Positions 1 through 10,083 of a stretch of 64,000 nt of DNA are shown piece after piece (the first letter of the stretch is position 1; every line of letters begins with the position of its first letter). Below the pieces are notes generated by a model. The model saw only the letters and a list, made by a program, of their open reading frames with translations, made no database searches and had not been told where the DNA came from. Origin of the DNA: Aureobasidium sp. EXF-3400 (Eukaryota; Ascomycota; Dothideomycetes; Dothideales; Saccotheciaceae); the NCBI GenBank assembly GCA_024195585.1, contig SWBL01000040.1, forward strand, positions 62,001 to 126,000, given 5' to 3'. A program made the position numbers and the translations under genes.

Positions 1-635
1 CTGGATGGGCGGGAAGACTGTTTAAACTGGGACGGTACTACATGATTAAAGATGCAGAAGGTAAAACGGTAGAAGATGCAGGACCCAATCCTTGGGGTGA
101 GGAAGTACCTATGGGGTTGGGTACGGGGTTTGATGTTGATGAGCTTGTGGAGAATGCGAGTAAAGTGTTGAAAACAGCATTTGGGAGGGATGTCAGAGCT
201 CATGAGGATGCGGGGACGTATTGTTGTGGGTTTATCTATTATGAGAGTTTGGCTAATAAGGTAAGTTCTCCCAATCTCCCTTTTCCTTCGTATCAAATCT
301 CCCCTAATATCCCTATCTTTTCTTGTGGCTCCAAAAAATGTGTGCTAGAACAACGCTTTACTGACACGATGCCGCAAAACAAGTTCACAAAACAAACCCC
401 TGCAGAAGTCCTCTTCTGCCACGTCCCAGGCGATCTCGATAGACTCAACCTACACGCAGCAGCAAACTCCATCTGCGCCATTATGGGTGCCGCTGCCGCA
501 CAAATCCTCGACAATCGCAGGCATGATCCTGCTCAGAGTGCGGGTAGCGTGACACAAGAATCTGTTAGTACTGTTTCTGCCCAGCAGAGACAGAGGGCCA
601 TGGAGTTGATGGCTAGTGGTGGATTTGAGGCATGA
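1..635 (+). CDS. Pyroglutamyl-peptidase I (C15 family), 5' end outside window
   Basis: Cysteine peptidase that removes N-terminal pyroglutamate from peptides, normally cytosolic. The frame is open from the window edge, so the N-terminal half and the catalytic Glu lie outside. Two family signatures are visible: a Cys within GTYCCGFIYY (nucleophile region) and a His within VLFCHVPG (catalytic His region). An intron is needed between them. The donor GTAAGT at 261 is strong. The branch-like ACTGAC near 360-365 points to the acceptor AAG ending at 383. That intron is 123 nt, keeps frame and restores the His-containing exon; the closer TAG at 348 would shift frame and lose it. Exon 2 is 384-635. 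The gene converges on the SNF symporter. The family call is secure; the exact acceptor is less so. Confidence 0.8.
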   Translation, partial: GWAGRLFKLGRYYMIKDAEGKTVEDAGPNPWGEEVPMGLGTGFDVDELVENASKVLKTAFGRDVRAHEDAGTYCCGFIYYESLANKVSSPNLPFPSYQISPNIPIFSCGSKKCVLEQRFTDTMPQNKFTKQTPAEVLFCHVPGDLDRLNLHAAANSICAIMGAAAAQILDNRRHDPAQSAGSVTQESVSTVSAQQRQRAMELMASGGFEA

Positions 636-1308
636 AAAATGTGGTTCTATCATTTGTGATGGATGAAGACGAATCAAACAAGTTGCAAAGCATATGCATT
701 TTCAGCCTTTTGCAGTGAGCAGAAATGGATATCATATGAGGTCGACACTACCTATCTCTTTCCTCGTTCTTTTTTTCTTATTTGGTTCTTTGTTTTGCGA
801 ATGGTAAAATATCCAGCCTCCCCCGTGTCAAAGTCTGTGCTTTTCTATAGCGCAGATTCTGCTCTCTGCGTAGACGGAGATCCGACGGGTTAATGGGAAG
901 TTACAGTCTTCTGTGGGGATATAGGCATAGTCTACGGAAAAGGCCATGATTTCGTTGTTTCTTAGTGGACACTATTCTTTTTCGTATCAGTATTGTGCAT
1001 TTTTTACAGCTATACGTCTTATATACTTTAGCACACGGGGAAGGAGATACACACTGCTTTGCTTTGGTTTCTCCAGCGAAAGAGGAAAGAAGTTCACAAT
1101 GGAAAACAGAAAGTAAATATAGATTTGTAAGTAAAAAGTATCAAAGGCACAAAAAGCCCCAAGGAGGATGAACGAGGGTCCTGTGCGAACAAGCAACAGC
1201 ACAAAACAAAAAACCAGAAGAAAAAAAAAACAAGCAGAGAGATCAGAAGACTTGGATCGGACAGGAACCGAGGGATGAAAGATTCGCACGGCTCTGTCCA
1301 GGACATGA
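636..1308. other. Intergenic region between convergent genes
   Basis: This stretch is the 3' flank of the peptidase and of the symporter. No ORF in it looks coding. It contains a short inverted-repeat element (821-1040, listed separately). Next to it is an A-rich tract around 1210-1235, probably belonging to the 3' UTR of the minus-strand symporter. Confidence 0.6.
821..1040. mobile_element. MITE-like short inverted-repeat element, copy 1
   Basis: The right arm (958-1040) reads GTGGACACTATTC, then ATTGTGCATTTTTTACAGC, then TATATACTTTAGCACACGGGG. This is the reverse complement of arms found at 61.0 and 23.4 kb. A degenerate left arm starts at 821 with CCCCGTGTCAAAGT and mirrors the right end (CCCCGTGTGCTAAAGT on the other strand). 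I see no target-site duplication and no coding capacity. The right arm is clear; the left boundary is approximate. Confidence 0.55.
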
Positions 1309-3595
1309 TTACCTGACCGTCTCCTCTCTCATCCCGAGCGATACAGCTTCTCCTCTGCTTGCAGTAACAAGCGACTTTTCTCCCATACCCCCACTCTCGC
1401 CACCATCACACTCAGACGCGACAACCTCTACGGCATCAATCTTGTCCATCGGCTGATTGAGTACCGTCTCCTTGGTGCCTTCATCTCTCCTCTCCACCGG
1501 AATAAAAACATCATAATACCTCGGCATCACAAACCCCATCAATACAGCAAGCATCCCCAGAACAGAAAGAATGAAACCGGTGATCATCATGGGATCGTAG
1601 CGAAGAGTATGGAACTCAGGAAACGCAAAACTGAAGATGATGGCAAGGACAGGGCCGGAGACGTAGCGCAAAAGGATAGGAAGGAAAAAAGGGATCTTCC
1701 AGTTTTTGCCGCTGCCGATGATGAGGTTGAGGTCGCGGCGGAGTTGGTTGCCCTGCGAAGGATGGTTAGTTTGGCGATTTTTTGAGGCTTTTTGTGTGCT
1801 TAGGTTGGGTTGTGTATGGCTGTAGAGTGTGTTTGACTGGGTGTATGAGCGGCTGACAGATGTCCATTCATTGGGCGCTCTTTGCACTGAGCTTAGATAA
1901 AGACAGTATCGTGCATTTCAGCAACACTCGATATATGCTGTACCATTGTGCGAGAAGGTGGGCAATGGTGTGGGAGGAATAATTGCCACTTACCGAGTAG
2001 AAAGCTAGATACCACATTTGACTGAGTTGGCCTCTGACCTTGGAAATAATGCCAGCGTTACAAGGCTCTGAAGGTTTAGCAATGACACCTGCAATGATGG
2101 TACAAGCGACAAAGAAGCCGAACCCAGCACCGGCACCAGGACCCGCACTCTCAAGACCATGGGCGACAGTAACACCAATAAGCAATCCTCCAAAGTATCC
2201 GAGATTGTAGACAACAAAAGCAAGTAGACCAACTTGTTCAGTAACATCCTTCCAGCGATAGACGGTGGTAGCACTAACGACCTCGCAGAAGACGACAAAG
2301 ATGAGTGCGATGTTGTTGATCCATCTGTCCACTCCGTCCAACAAGTAATAGCCAAATTCGGTGCAATATGGCAGACACATCAAGAAAGAGACTAGCGTAA
2401 GGGTGGTAACGATAACCGGACGCGAGTACTTGACCCCAGAGTCCACGAGCAGGGTAGCAACCACGTCCAGCATGACAAATGCAGAGCTGAATCCCAGCAC
2501 AATCAAAGTAAGAAAGAGGAGGACAGCCCAAAAGTTAGCTCCAGGCATCTGCAGAACCGCCTCTGGTAGAGTAAGAAAGCCGACAACAAAAGCTCCCAAA
2601 CGCTCATCTGGCGATGGCCAGCGTCGAAGGAAACCAACAACACCAAAGATCGCGAAGGCTGCAAAGTTTTCAAAGAGCACATTACTACCACAGATGAGTA
2701 CAGCATCCATGACGGCATTTGAGTGCTTCTGGTTGTACGAGGCATAAGATGTGAAGTATCCAAAGCCAATCCCTGTCGAGAAAAAGACCTGTCCTACAGC
2801 AGTTTGCCAAACGGTGCCAGAAGCCAATTGATCCCCTCTCCAGGTTCCCCAAAGAAGCTTGACTCCGGCACCAGCATTGTCCAGCGAGAGAGCACGGCCG
2901 ACGAAAATGATGGTAGTGATGATGGGCAGTCCCATGGTGAAATATACAACGCGTCCAGTCATGCCGACACCACGAAAGATGGAGAACCAGATCAGAAACC
3001 AGATAAAAGCGCTCCATCCTACCGTCTCTCCGATCAGACCAACAGCGGGGTATTTCGTGTAAGATGCGACATCCTTGCCCCCATTGGTAAGGCTTCCTAC
3101 AATAGGCGCTGGATTGGCGACAACGTCGTTATTGTAGAAGTCTTCAATGCGGTTCTCCCAAGGCAGCGGACTAGTAAAAGAATTTCTGAAGTAGATCATA
3201 ATCCAAGCGAGATTGACTGTGAAGTATTGAACAACAATAAAACTGACAAAGACAGGCCCAATGCCAACACCTTTGAGACGTCGATTGATATTGTTGAAAG
3301 CGATGACACTGCCTCCTCTGTACGTCTGACCAATGGCGATCTCAAGAACGAGAGCAGGAATGGCGATAAGAAAGACAGCGAGAAGGTATGGTATAAACCA
3401 TTGAAGACCGTAATTGTTGTAGACGACCGAGGGATAGCGGAGAAGATTGCCCTGACCAGCACAACCACCCATAGCAGCCAACAAGAAGGCTGCTCTCGAA
3501 GGCCATTGATCACGGCCATCCTCGGACTTCTCAGGCTCTGGGAAGAACCAGTGGATCCCTTTTGTCGTATATGCCTTGAGCGTTTGTAAAGCCAT
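1309..3595 (-). CDS. Sodium:neurotransmitter-symporter (SNF/SLC6) family transporter
   Basis: A plasma-membrane symporter of the SNF family. The fungal branch is poorly characterised, so the substrate is unknown. Exon 1 is 3595-1994 (ATG at 3595) and exon 2 is 1752-1309. The intron 1993-1753 is 241 nt, starts GTAAGTGG, ends GCAG and is phase 0, giving 681 aa. About twelve hydrophobic segments are visible. TM1 carries GNLLRYPSVVYNN, which matches the unwound ion-binding TM1 of the family. The splice joins FYS to GNQLRRDLN, a strongly fungal-SNF junction. The last segments (ILLRYVSGPVLAIIFSF and FILSVLGMLAVLMGFVMP) follow, with a polar acidic cytosolic tail. The intron is longer than most in the window, but the reading through it is not family-like. 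Confidence 0.88.
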
Positions 3596-4408
3596 GATTG
3601 CTACGAAAGATCGAGGCTAGGAAAAAGGTGGATTCTGCCATGGTTAAATCCTATGAGGACTCTCGCTAACCTACCTGCTGGGGAGAGATAGCATGCTGCA
3701 TCTCTACAAGTATGCCGTGCGCCAACCCTTGGCTGCAATTGATTGAGATCCTGATACCTTGGTCTTCTTGGCCTGGAAGGGTGATGTTGGCTCATAGAAT
3801 ACTATCATGTCGGCATATCTCTAGAGGAGAGTGTCCGTTTAGGTCGGTTGAAGTTTTGTTTCCATCGCATCCTCGATACTCCGAGACCGAACACGCTTCT
3901 GGCGCGACTCAAATAATTGGAAGCAGCGTGTTATAGGAGTGGAAGAGTTGGAAAGACGAGAGACGCGTTGAAGCACGCGATGCTCGGCATGACATCACAG
4001 CATTCCAACCCGGTATCTTAGACAGGGTCGTCCCTGCTACAACAACTTTGAGCACATCAATGGCGACTACAAGGCCTGTGTCTCGGTTTAGATCATGTAA
4101 ATATTGCTCTTAGCTTTATTGTTGCTCACAGGAATCTTCATGGTGAGTTTCGAGCCTTTGTCGCAAGTGGTTGTTATCAAATCTCGAGTTTCGTTCGACG
4201 CTGCTGGATGAAGCCACTCTCGACACAAAAACATCATTGAGCCATTGGAAACACATCACAGGCAGGTTTGGTGACGTATCGCACGTTGAAAGACGTTGTA
4301 GCAGGTAGAACAAGCACGTTCATAGGAACATGAATAATGGATAGGTGACTACCAAACAATGCCTCTCCTCAACTCCACCAAGACTTGATCCAAAACGTCC
4401 CAACAACC
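3596..4408. other. Upstream region of the SNF symporter
   Basis: An 813-bp gap between the start of the symporter and the stop of the OSH1-like gene, both on the minus strand. It should hold the symporter promoter and the OSH1 3' UTR. The short frames in it lack coding character. I see no repeat or RNA gene. Confidence 0.5.
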
Positions 4409-7400
4409 TCAGTAGATCTCTTCGAGGCCAGCCTCTTTCCAACTAGCCTCTCCATTGGCAACCCTATCTCTGATACCCCAGTACTCGCCACCAAAGTGCC
4501 AGTACTCTTCTCCAGTGACGGGATGTTTCGCGGGCTTGAACCACCTGGGCTCAAAGTGTTCACCAGCAGCCTCACGCTCGCGACGTCTTGCTCTTTGCTT
4601 CTCTTCAACGCGGTTCTTCTCTACAGATGCATCATCGTATCTTCCTTCCTCCATGGCGCGCTGATCAGGTCGGAATCTGGAATCAGTAGGTGCGAGAAGA
4701 GGTTGCAGACGTTGAGGCAGTGCATTGAGAGTAACGACGAATGGTGTCAGGTTGAAGGGAATACCTTGAGGACGAGGTCCAGCTTCCCAGACAAGAATCG
4801 CCTGGTTGGATTCTTGCGACTTGGTTGAAGTGCCAAGATTCTCATCTTCGTAGCCAGGAGTGGGACGAGCATAAATCTTGTCGTTCCAGCGACCGCCAAT
4901 GCTCCACTTGGGAACTCCTTTTGCATCGGTGATCTTTCCAGCAACAAGATAGGCAGATGATGCTTTCCAACCACGCTGCTTGAAGTCGAGAATGGCTGTC
5001 TCTCCAGTAGTGTGGTTTTTGACTTCCATCAAGCCGTAGTTGTCAATAGTGGGATTACCAGTAATGATTCCGACAACTGATGAAGTGACCTTCTTCCATG
5101 TGTAGAGTTCTTCCGGTCCGTGATCTGGCTTCAGACGCAAGAACCATGTACCGAGAGGGTTAATCTCAAACGATTTGCCATAGAACTTGCTCTTCACAGA
5201 AGATTCACCATAATACTCCCACTTGGCACTCTCGGCGTAGGCAGCTCCAATTGGAGGATGGTGACTGACTTGCTCGATGAAGAAGCGGTAGCCCTTGTCA
5301 GGGCGGACGTATTCGAAGGTTTCTCCCAGCAGAGGGTTGAATGGCTTTGCGACTCTGCCGATGGTAGAGGCATATTCCGAAGCAGCAAAACCAGCGACAT
5401 AAACCATTCTTTCGGCAGAATCGGAGCGTTCGGCGGCGATATCTAGGAGCTCAGTGTATTGCATGTCTTCAACGACACGATACAACAGAGAGGTGGGTTC
5501 GTTGAAGGTGACGGGAAGAGTCATCTTGGTCATATCCTTACCAATCATGTTTTTGAGAATACCCCAGAGCGAAACCTTTGGTCGGTTGTCAGCATCAAGG
5601 GGAAGCTTGGATCTAACAGGGTCCTCGTATCCTCTGTACGACTTTTGGATCGCGGTAGAAGTGTTGTCCTCGATTGGTGCCGCCTTCTCTGCTTGAATGT
5701 TGGTTTGTGGCGTGCTTGTGATGGGCATTTGACCGACAACCTCAACTTCTCCAGCATCAACGGCATCAAAGAACTGTTCATCCATGTCTGAATCATCATC
5801 GGACACATCGTGGTTGGTCAAGTCTGCAAGAGTCTGTCTGCGACTCAAGGAAGGCGATGGTGGACCCGTAACAGCCGTACCGTCTTCGGCAACAGATATA
5901 CCTGCAACAGCAGCAGCGAGCTTGCTACTTTGAGTGGCTGTAGTTCCTCTGCGACTGCGGGCTCGGCTTGCGGGACCTGAAGCCTGTCCTTCCAACGCAT
6001 CTCTCAGGGCGCGTTTGGTTCTCTTGCGCTTGTCCTCACTCTCACCAATGCGATTTTCCAGCTCCTCTTGTTCGGCAGCGACTCGGGCCATACTTTCCTC
6101 CCAAAGCTTGCGAACGTGTGCTTCTCGATCAAGACGATGTTGCCAATAGGCGTCGTGGTCCTTTGAGATTCGTAGAAGATCTATCAGTAAACCTCTGAGA
6201 TTACCGACAGCAGTATCGTAAGAGGCCAGAGCATATTCGACATCAGGGTGACCCAGGGGGATGCTGGGGTTGTTGGTCTTCTCTTGCTGCAACGAGTTTG
6301 AGACAGAGGCCAACAAGTCCAGCTGAAGCTTTGCTGACTGAGCGGTGATGTTGAAGGCATCCTTGTTGATAGGTTTGACCTCGTGAGAGCTGTCGTCATC
6401 AGCATAATCATCCTCCTCATCCTCGAAGTCTCGTTCGCCGTCTGTCTCGAAAGTGTGGTGACGGTGTAATCTCGTAGGCTCATCACCGTACAAAGTCTCT
6501 CCATCAGCAGTATGTGCGATGCTGGTGCGTCGATCGCTCACAGTAGGTGCAAGAGTAGAAGAGTCGGCGACAGATGGAGCGGTAAATTGCTTATCTGCAG
6601 CAGCCTGACGCAAGGCCTCGCCTTCTTGACGTTGACGCTTCTGCTCTTCACGAGCCTCATCTTTGGACCATTGAATGGCATTGTTGAGGGACCAAAACCA
6701 GCGCTTTGCCTCGACCTCATGGTTTGCCTTGAGATGATACTTGACTGACGACTTGCCATGAATCTCGAAAGTCAACTTGTCTTTGGAGTCCATGTGCAGA
6801 GAAGCAATCTTCATGTTGATGGCACCACGGCAAGCAGAACCAGCATCGTCCTGGTGCTTGTAGTAGCTCAAAACGCCATCCTCAAGCACGAACCATCGCA
6901 GTTTGTATCCAGTCGTGTAGTTGGTCCACTTTTTCAAGTAGCCCTTCATCTCACGTGCCTCCTTTGCACTCAGCGCGTTCTCGGGCTGGCCTTCACCGGT
7001 ACCAAGTATAGCCTTCTCTTGAACACCTCGTTGGGCGGCAGCAGCGGCGGGCGACTTTTTAAGGATTTGTTTGGTGTGATCGTCTTTTGTGATTTCCTGA
7101 GGCAGCTTGCCTTTGCGATCACGACGGAAGGGATCTGCGCCGTTGAGCAGGAGTATCTGGATGAGTTGTGTGTCCTTCTTGCGGGTAGCCTCGTGCAGCA
7201 GCGTACCACCGGATTCAACTGTCTGAGGTTCTGTAGCCAATTCGGGGACATTGATGTCGACAACGTGACGAACGTGATCGTCGGCAAGGACATCTTCAAG
7301 GGTGCCATAGTCGGCGGACTGGATGAGATGCTGGATTCTGTGGGTGGTCGTCTCAATGAAGACGGAGCGAGCAAGCTGTAGGAGCTGGAAGACGTCTGGG

Positions 7401-8115
7401 CTGCGAGCGAGGTCGAGTGGAGTCTTTCCGTGAAAGTTTGCGACAGACTCATTAATGGCTTTCTGGTCAAGGAGAAGCTTGATAACGGTAGTGCGGCCGA
7501 GGGTGGAAGCGATATGTAAAGGAGTGTTGCCGTCACGATCTCTGGCATTGATGTCGAGAGTATTCTGGCCCATACTCAGGACGTACTCGACGACAGAGGG
7601 TTCGGCGCATTGGACGGCGAGATGCAATATGGTGTTGCCTTCGAGCTTGGTCGAGTCTTCGCGTAGGTGTTTGTTGATACCAGCCGTGTCTCCTTGTCGC
7701 AAGGCTTCAAAGACCTTGAACAGCTTGACCGACTGTTCGATTGATGTGGTGGATTGTTGAGGCATAGTGGTGATGGATCCATTCCGAGGAGCAGTTGGCG
7801 TACGGGTAGCTGGCGAGGCAGAGGCAGGGTCGGGATTGGAGTTGGTCATGGTGGTGACCAGATGAGGGGTTGGTCTGGCGCTCTGGAACGAGTTCCGTGA
7901 CGAGGCCATTTCTGCTGAATTGTCTGTGGTTGTTGGAGAGTCGGGGGCCTCGGTCTGAGGCACGTCGCCCCTGCTTGTCACCCTTGACAGGAGTGATTTT
8001 GCAATCGACGACTTGTTGCGTTGATGCGACGGCGTATTATTGCTGCTAACCCCCAGAGCACGTCAGTCTTGGCGTACATGTAGTTAATTGCAAGCCCACG
8101 ATACCTTTCAGCCAT
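4409..8115 (-). CDS. OSH1-like oxysterol-binding protein (ankyrin-PH-FFAT-ORD)
   Basis: A lipid-transfer protein that exchanges sterol/PI4P at ER contact sites. Exon 1 is only 11 nt (8115-8105, ATGGCTGAAAG). The intron is 8104-8046 (59 nt, donor GTATCG, branch ACTGAC, acceptor TTAG), and exon 2 is 8045-4409, giving 1215 aa. The main frame has no suitable upstream ATG, and the mini-exon supplies one in phase. The order of parts is a basic Ser-rich N-terminus (SSIAKSLLSR), ankyrin repeats at about 140-310 (GNTILHLAVQ, DGNTPLHIAS, GTLLHEATRK), and a PH domain at about 367-466 (KGYLKKWTNYTTGYKLRWFV). A FFAT-like acidic motif follows at about 759 (DEQFFDAVDAGE), then the sterol-binding ORD from about 826 with the signature EQVSHHPP near 929. 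The domain set matches yeast Osh1/Swh1. The call is secure; the mini-exon is inferred. Confidence 0.93.
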
Positions 8116-8379
8116 GTCCAAACAATTGCAATAGGGATATTCCTCAAGTCTGCTGTAACAGAACCGGAGGATATGTACGGATAGAGAGAGAAGAGAGCAG
8201 AAGGGGACACGACGGAAGCGTACGACAGCTCAAGAGTCAAGCAGCATGATAAACTCTCGGCTAGCTCGAGTTCATGCAGATGACGCCGGTGGATTCAACG
8301 TCTGCGGGCTGGCCTAGAACTCTATTCCTACACTGCCCCTTTGCGGCATCTTTGTCGAACTCTAGGTAATAATAATACT

Positions 8380-9538
8380 CTATGACACCAGCAGAATCAC
8401 ACTGCCCAACTGTCTGGCGAGATCCTCCTTCTCAACATCGTGAGTATCATCAACTTCACCCCACATATCCGTCTGCCATGTCACTTCGACACTGGAAGCC
8501 TGACGCGCTTCAGTGATGCCGAACCTAGATGTGTTGCCGTCCTTCTGCAGATGTCTGAACTCCTGACTCCACTCGACCAACAAGCGGATTGCCACAAGCA
8601 GACTCTTGGTGGCCAACACTCCTCTCTCCAGTCCTGCCAACTCGAATGCTGGTAGCGCTGACATCCATCCACGAATCACTTCTTGAGTCACCTTGGGTTG
8701 CTTGACCGGCATGATGCTGTCCTCGCCCAAGATAGGCACAATCTCGAGACCAGGGAAGATGTGCGTCGTGAGGTATGCGAGAATCGGCTCGGCCGTCTCA
8801 ATTTGCTTCTGTCGGAGACTCTGCTGTGCTTGTCCATCAATCTTCATGTCGAGCGCCGAAGAAGGGTCGTGGATGTTTTTCTCGGGATCCCAGCACAGCA
8901 AAGTATCAGTGCCCAGGTATCTCATAAGCATCGTGACAATGCTCTCTCTAATCTTCTTGTCGCCTTGCAGATCGGCCTTGTGGATATCGATTGCGCGCGA
9001 ACTCAGGGACGTGAGAGGAATGTAGTGGTACTTCAGCGCCTGTTGCGCCGACGTGAGGAGATCCCATTCGAGAGCAATGCCCGAGGCAAGGGCATACTTG
9101 GTAGGTGGTAGGGTGAGGACCTCCTTGGAGGCCGTTCTGACGGGTCGCTTGTCCAGCATGATCTGGAGTCCATCTGAGATATGTGTGAGCGAAGGCAGCG
9201 CAATCGCGAGAGCATCAGGACATACCAGGCGTCTCCTTGACCGAAGACTCTTTCCAGAAACGCTTGCGCAGAGCGGATGCTGGCTTTGTAGGATCGACTT
9301 TCATCTGCGACTGTCTGGCCAAAAGAGCAGCCTGCTGTCTCTTGCGAGCGACGCGATCTTCAGTCTCGGTGGCAGGTGCCTGGGGAGGTTGTGGTGGGGG
9401 GCCAGCAGCGATGGGATGAGGCAGTGGCGTGGCTGTTCTCGACGGGCTGTTGTGCAAGCAGCGACATGCTGGGCGGAAGCGAGTAGCGACTGTGCGACGA
9501 CCAGAGGCAGTCAATGCCGGGCGGATGATGGCCTCCAT
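8380..9538 (-). CDS. ATP12: ATP12, mitochondrial F1-ATPase assembly chaperone
   Basis: A matrix chaperone that binds the F1 alpha subunit during ATP synthase assembly. Exon 1 is 9538-9226, the intron is 9225-9174 (52 nt, GTATGT to CTCAG) and exon 2 is 9173-8380, giving 368 aa. The N-terminus is Arg/Ser/Ala-rich with almost no acidic residues (RRTVATRFRPACRCLH), as expected of a mitochondrial presequence. The family block begins at the splice: FWKESSVKETPDG, then MLDKRPVRTASKEVLTLP, then ALASGIALEWDLL. Later come YLGTDTLLCWDP and a C-terminal helical domain. The phase-1 junction creates the Asp of TPDG, which supports the intron. The gene is divergent from the Zn2Cys6 regulator at 10084. Confidence 0.92.
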
Positions 9539-10083
9539 GATGGATAGGAATAGGAGGGTGATGGTCGTACTTTTCTAAAGCTTCACATGCCAAAAAGTTG
9601 GTAACAACGACGGTCGACGTGGATTATTTCGGGAATTTCGGGAGATCTGTGCACCGTGGCGGGGAAAGCTCGTGTTCCACTGGCGCCCCGCATCTTCCTT
9701 CGACGAGGCACCAGGTGGACTGTGGACTGTGGACTGGATGCCTCTTGAGCGCCGTCGGTTCCTATCGAATTGTGGCTTGTCGTTGGAGAAACGACATGGC
9801 CGTCTTCGGCATGACCCCAATTTGTCTTTGCCGCCGCGGTGCCATCTCAGCTTCTTGCCTTCCTCTTGCTAATTATCAATTTGTGTCAACTTCCTCATCT
9901 GTCCTTGATCCAAGTCGTGAGACCAACGCCCTGCAGTTTCGAAGCCTCGTTAACTTACTTGCTTGGCTTGCACCCATCTCGACCCCACTCCTTGTTTCGA
10001 CCTCTTCTCCAGCTTTTGCATCTTCTGCTGATCGACAAGCTGTCGTCCACCTCGTCAATCTGTAGGAATGTCCTGTTCGAGTC
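9539..10083. promoter_or_regulatory. Shared upstream region of ATP12 and a Zn2Cys6 regulator
   Basis: A 545-bp gap between divergent start codons, so it must hold both promoters. The last 100 bp before 10084 are rich in pyrimidines on the plus strand, common just upstream of fungal starts. I cannot name a specific factor site. Confidence 0.5.

Noticed and set aside
349..552. Alternative splice of the peptidase at the nearer TAG (348)
   Set aside because: It shifts frame, loses the catalytic His block and gives a nonsense tail. The 383 acceptor keeps the family sequence.
2723..3589. 288-codon plus-strand frame opposite the symporter
   Set aside because: It is polar, compositionally odd and exactly antisense to conserved transmembrane segments.
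6758..7381. 207-codon plus-strand frame inside OSH1
   Set aside because: Antisense of the PH and ankyrin coding region.
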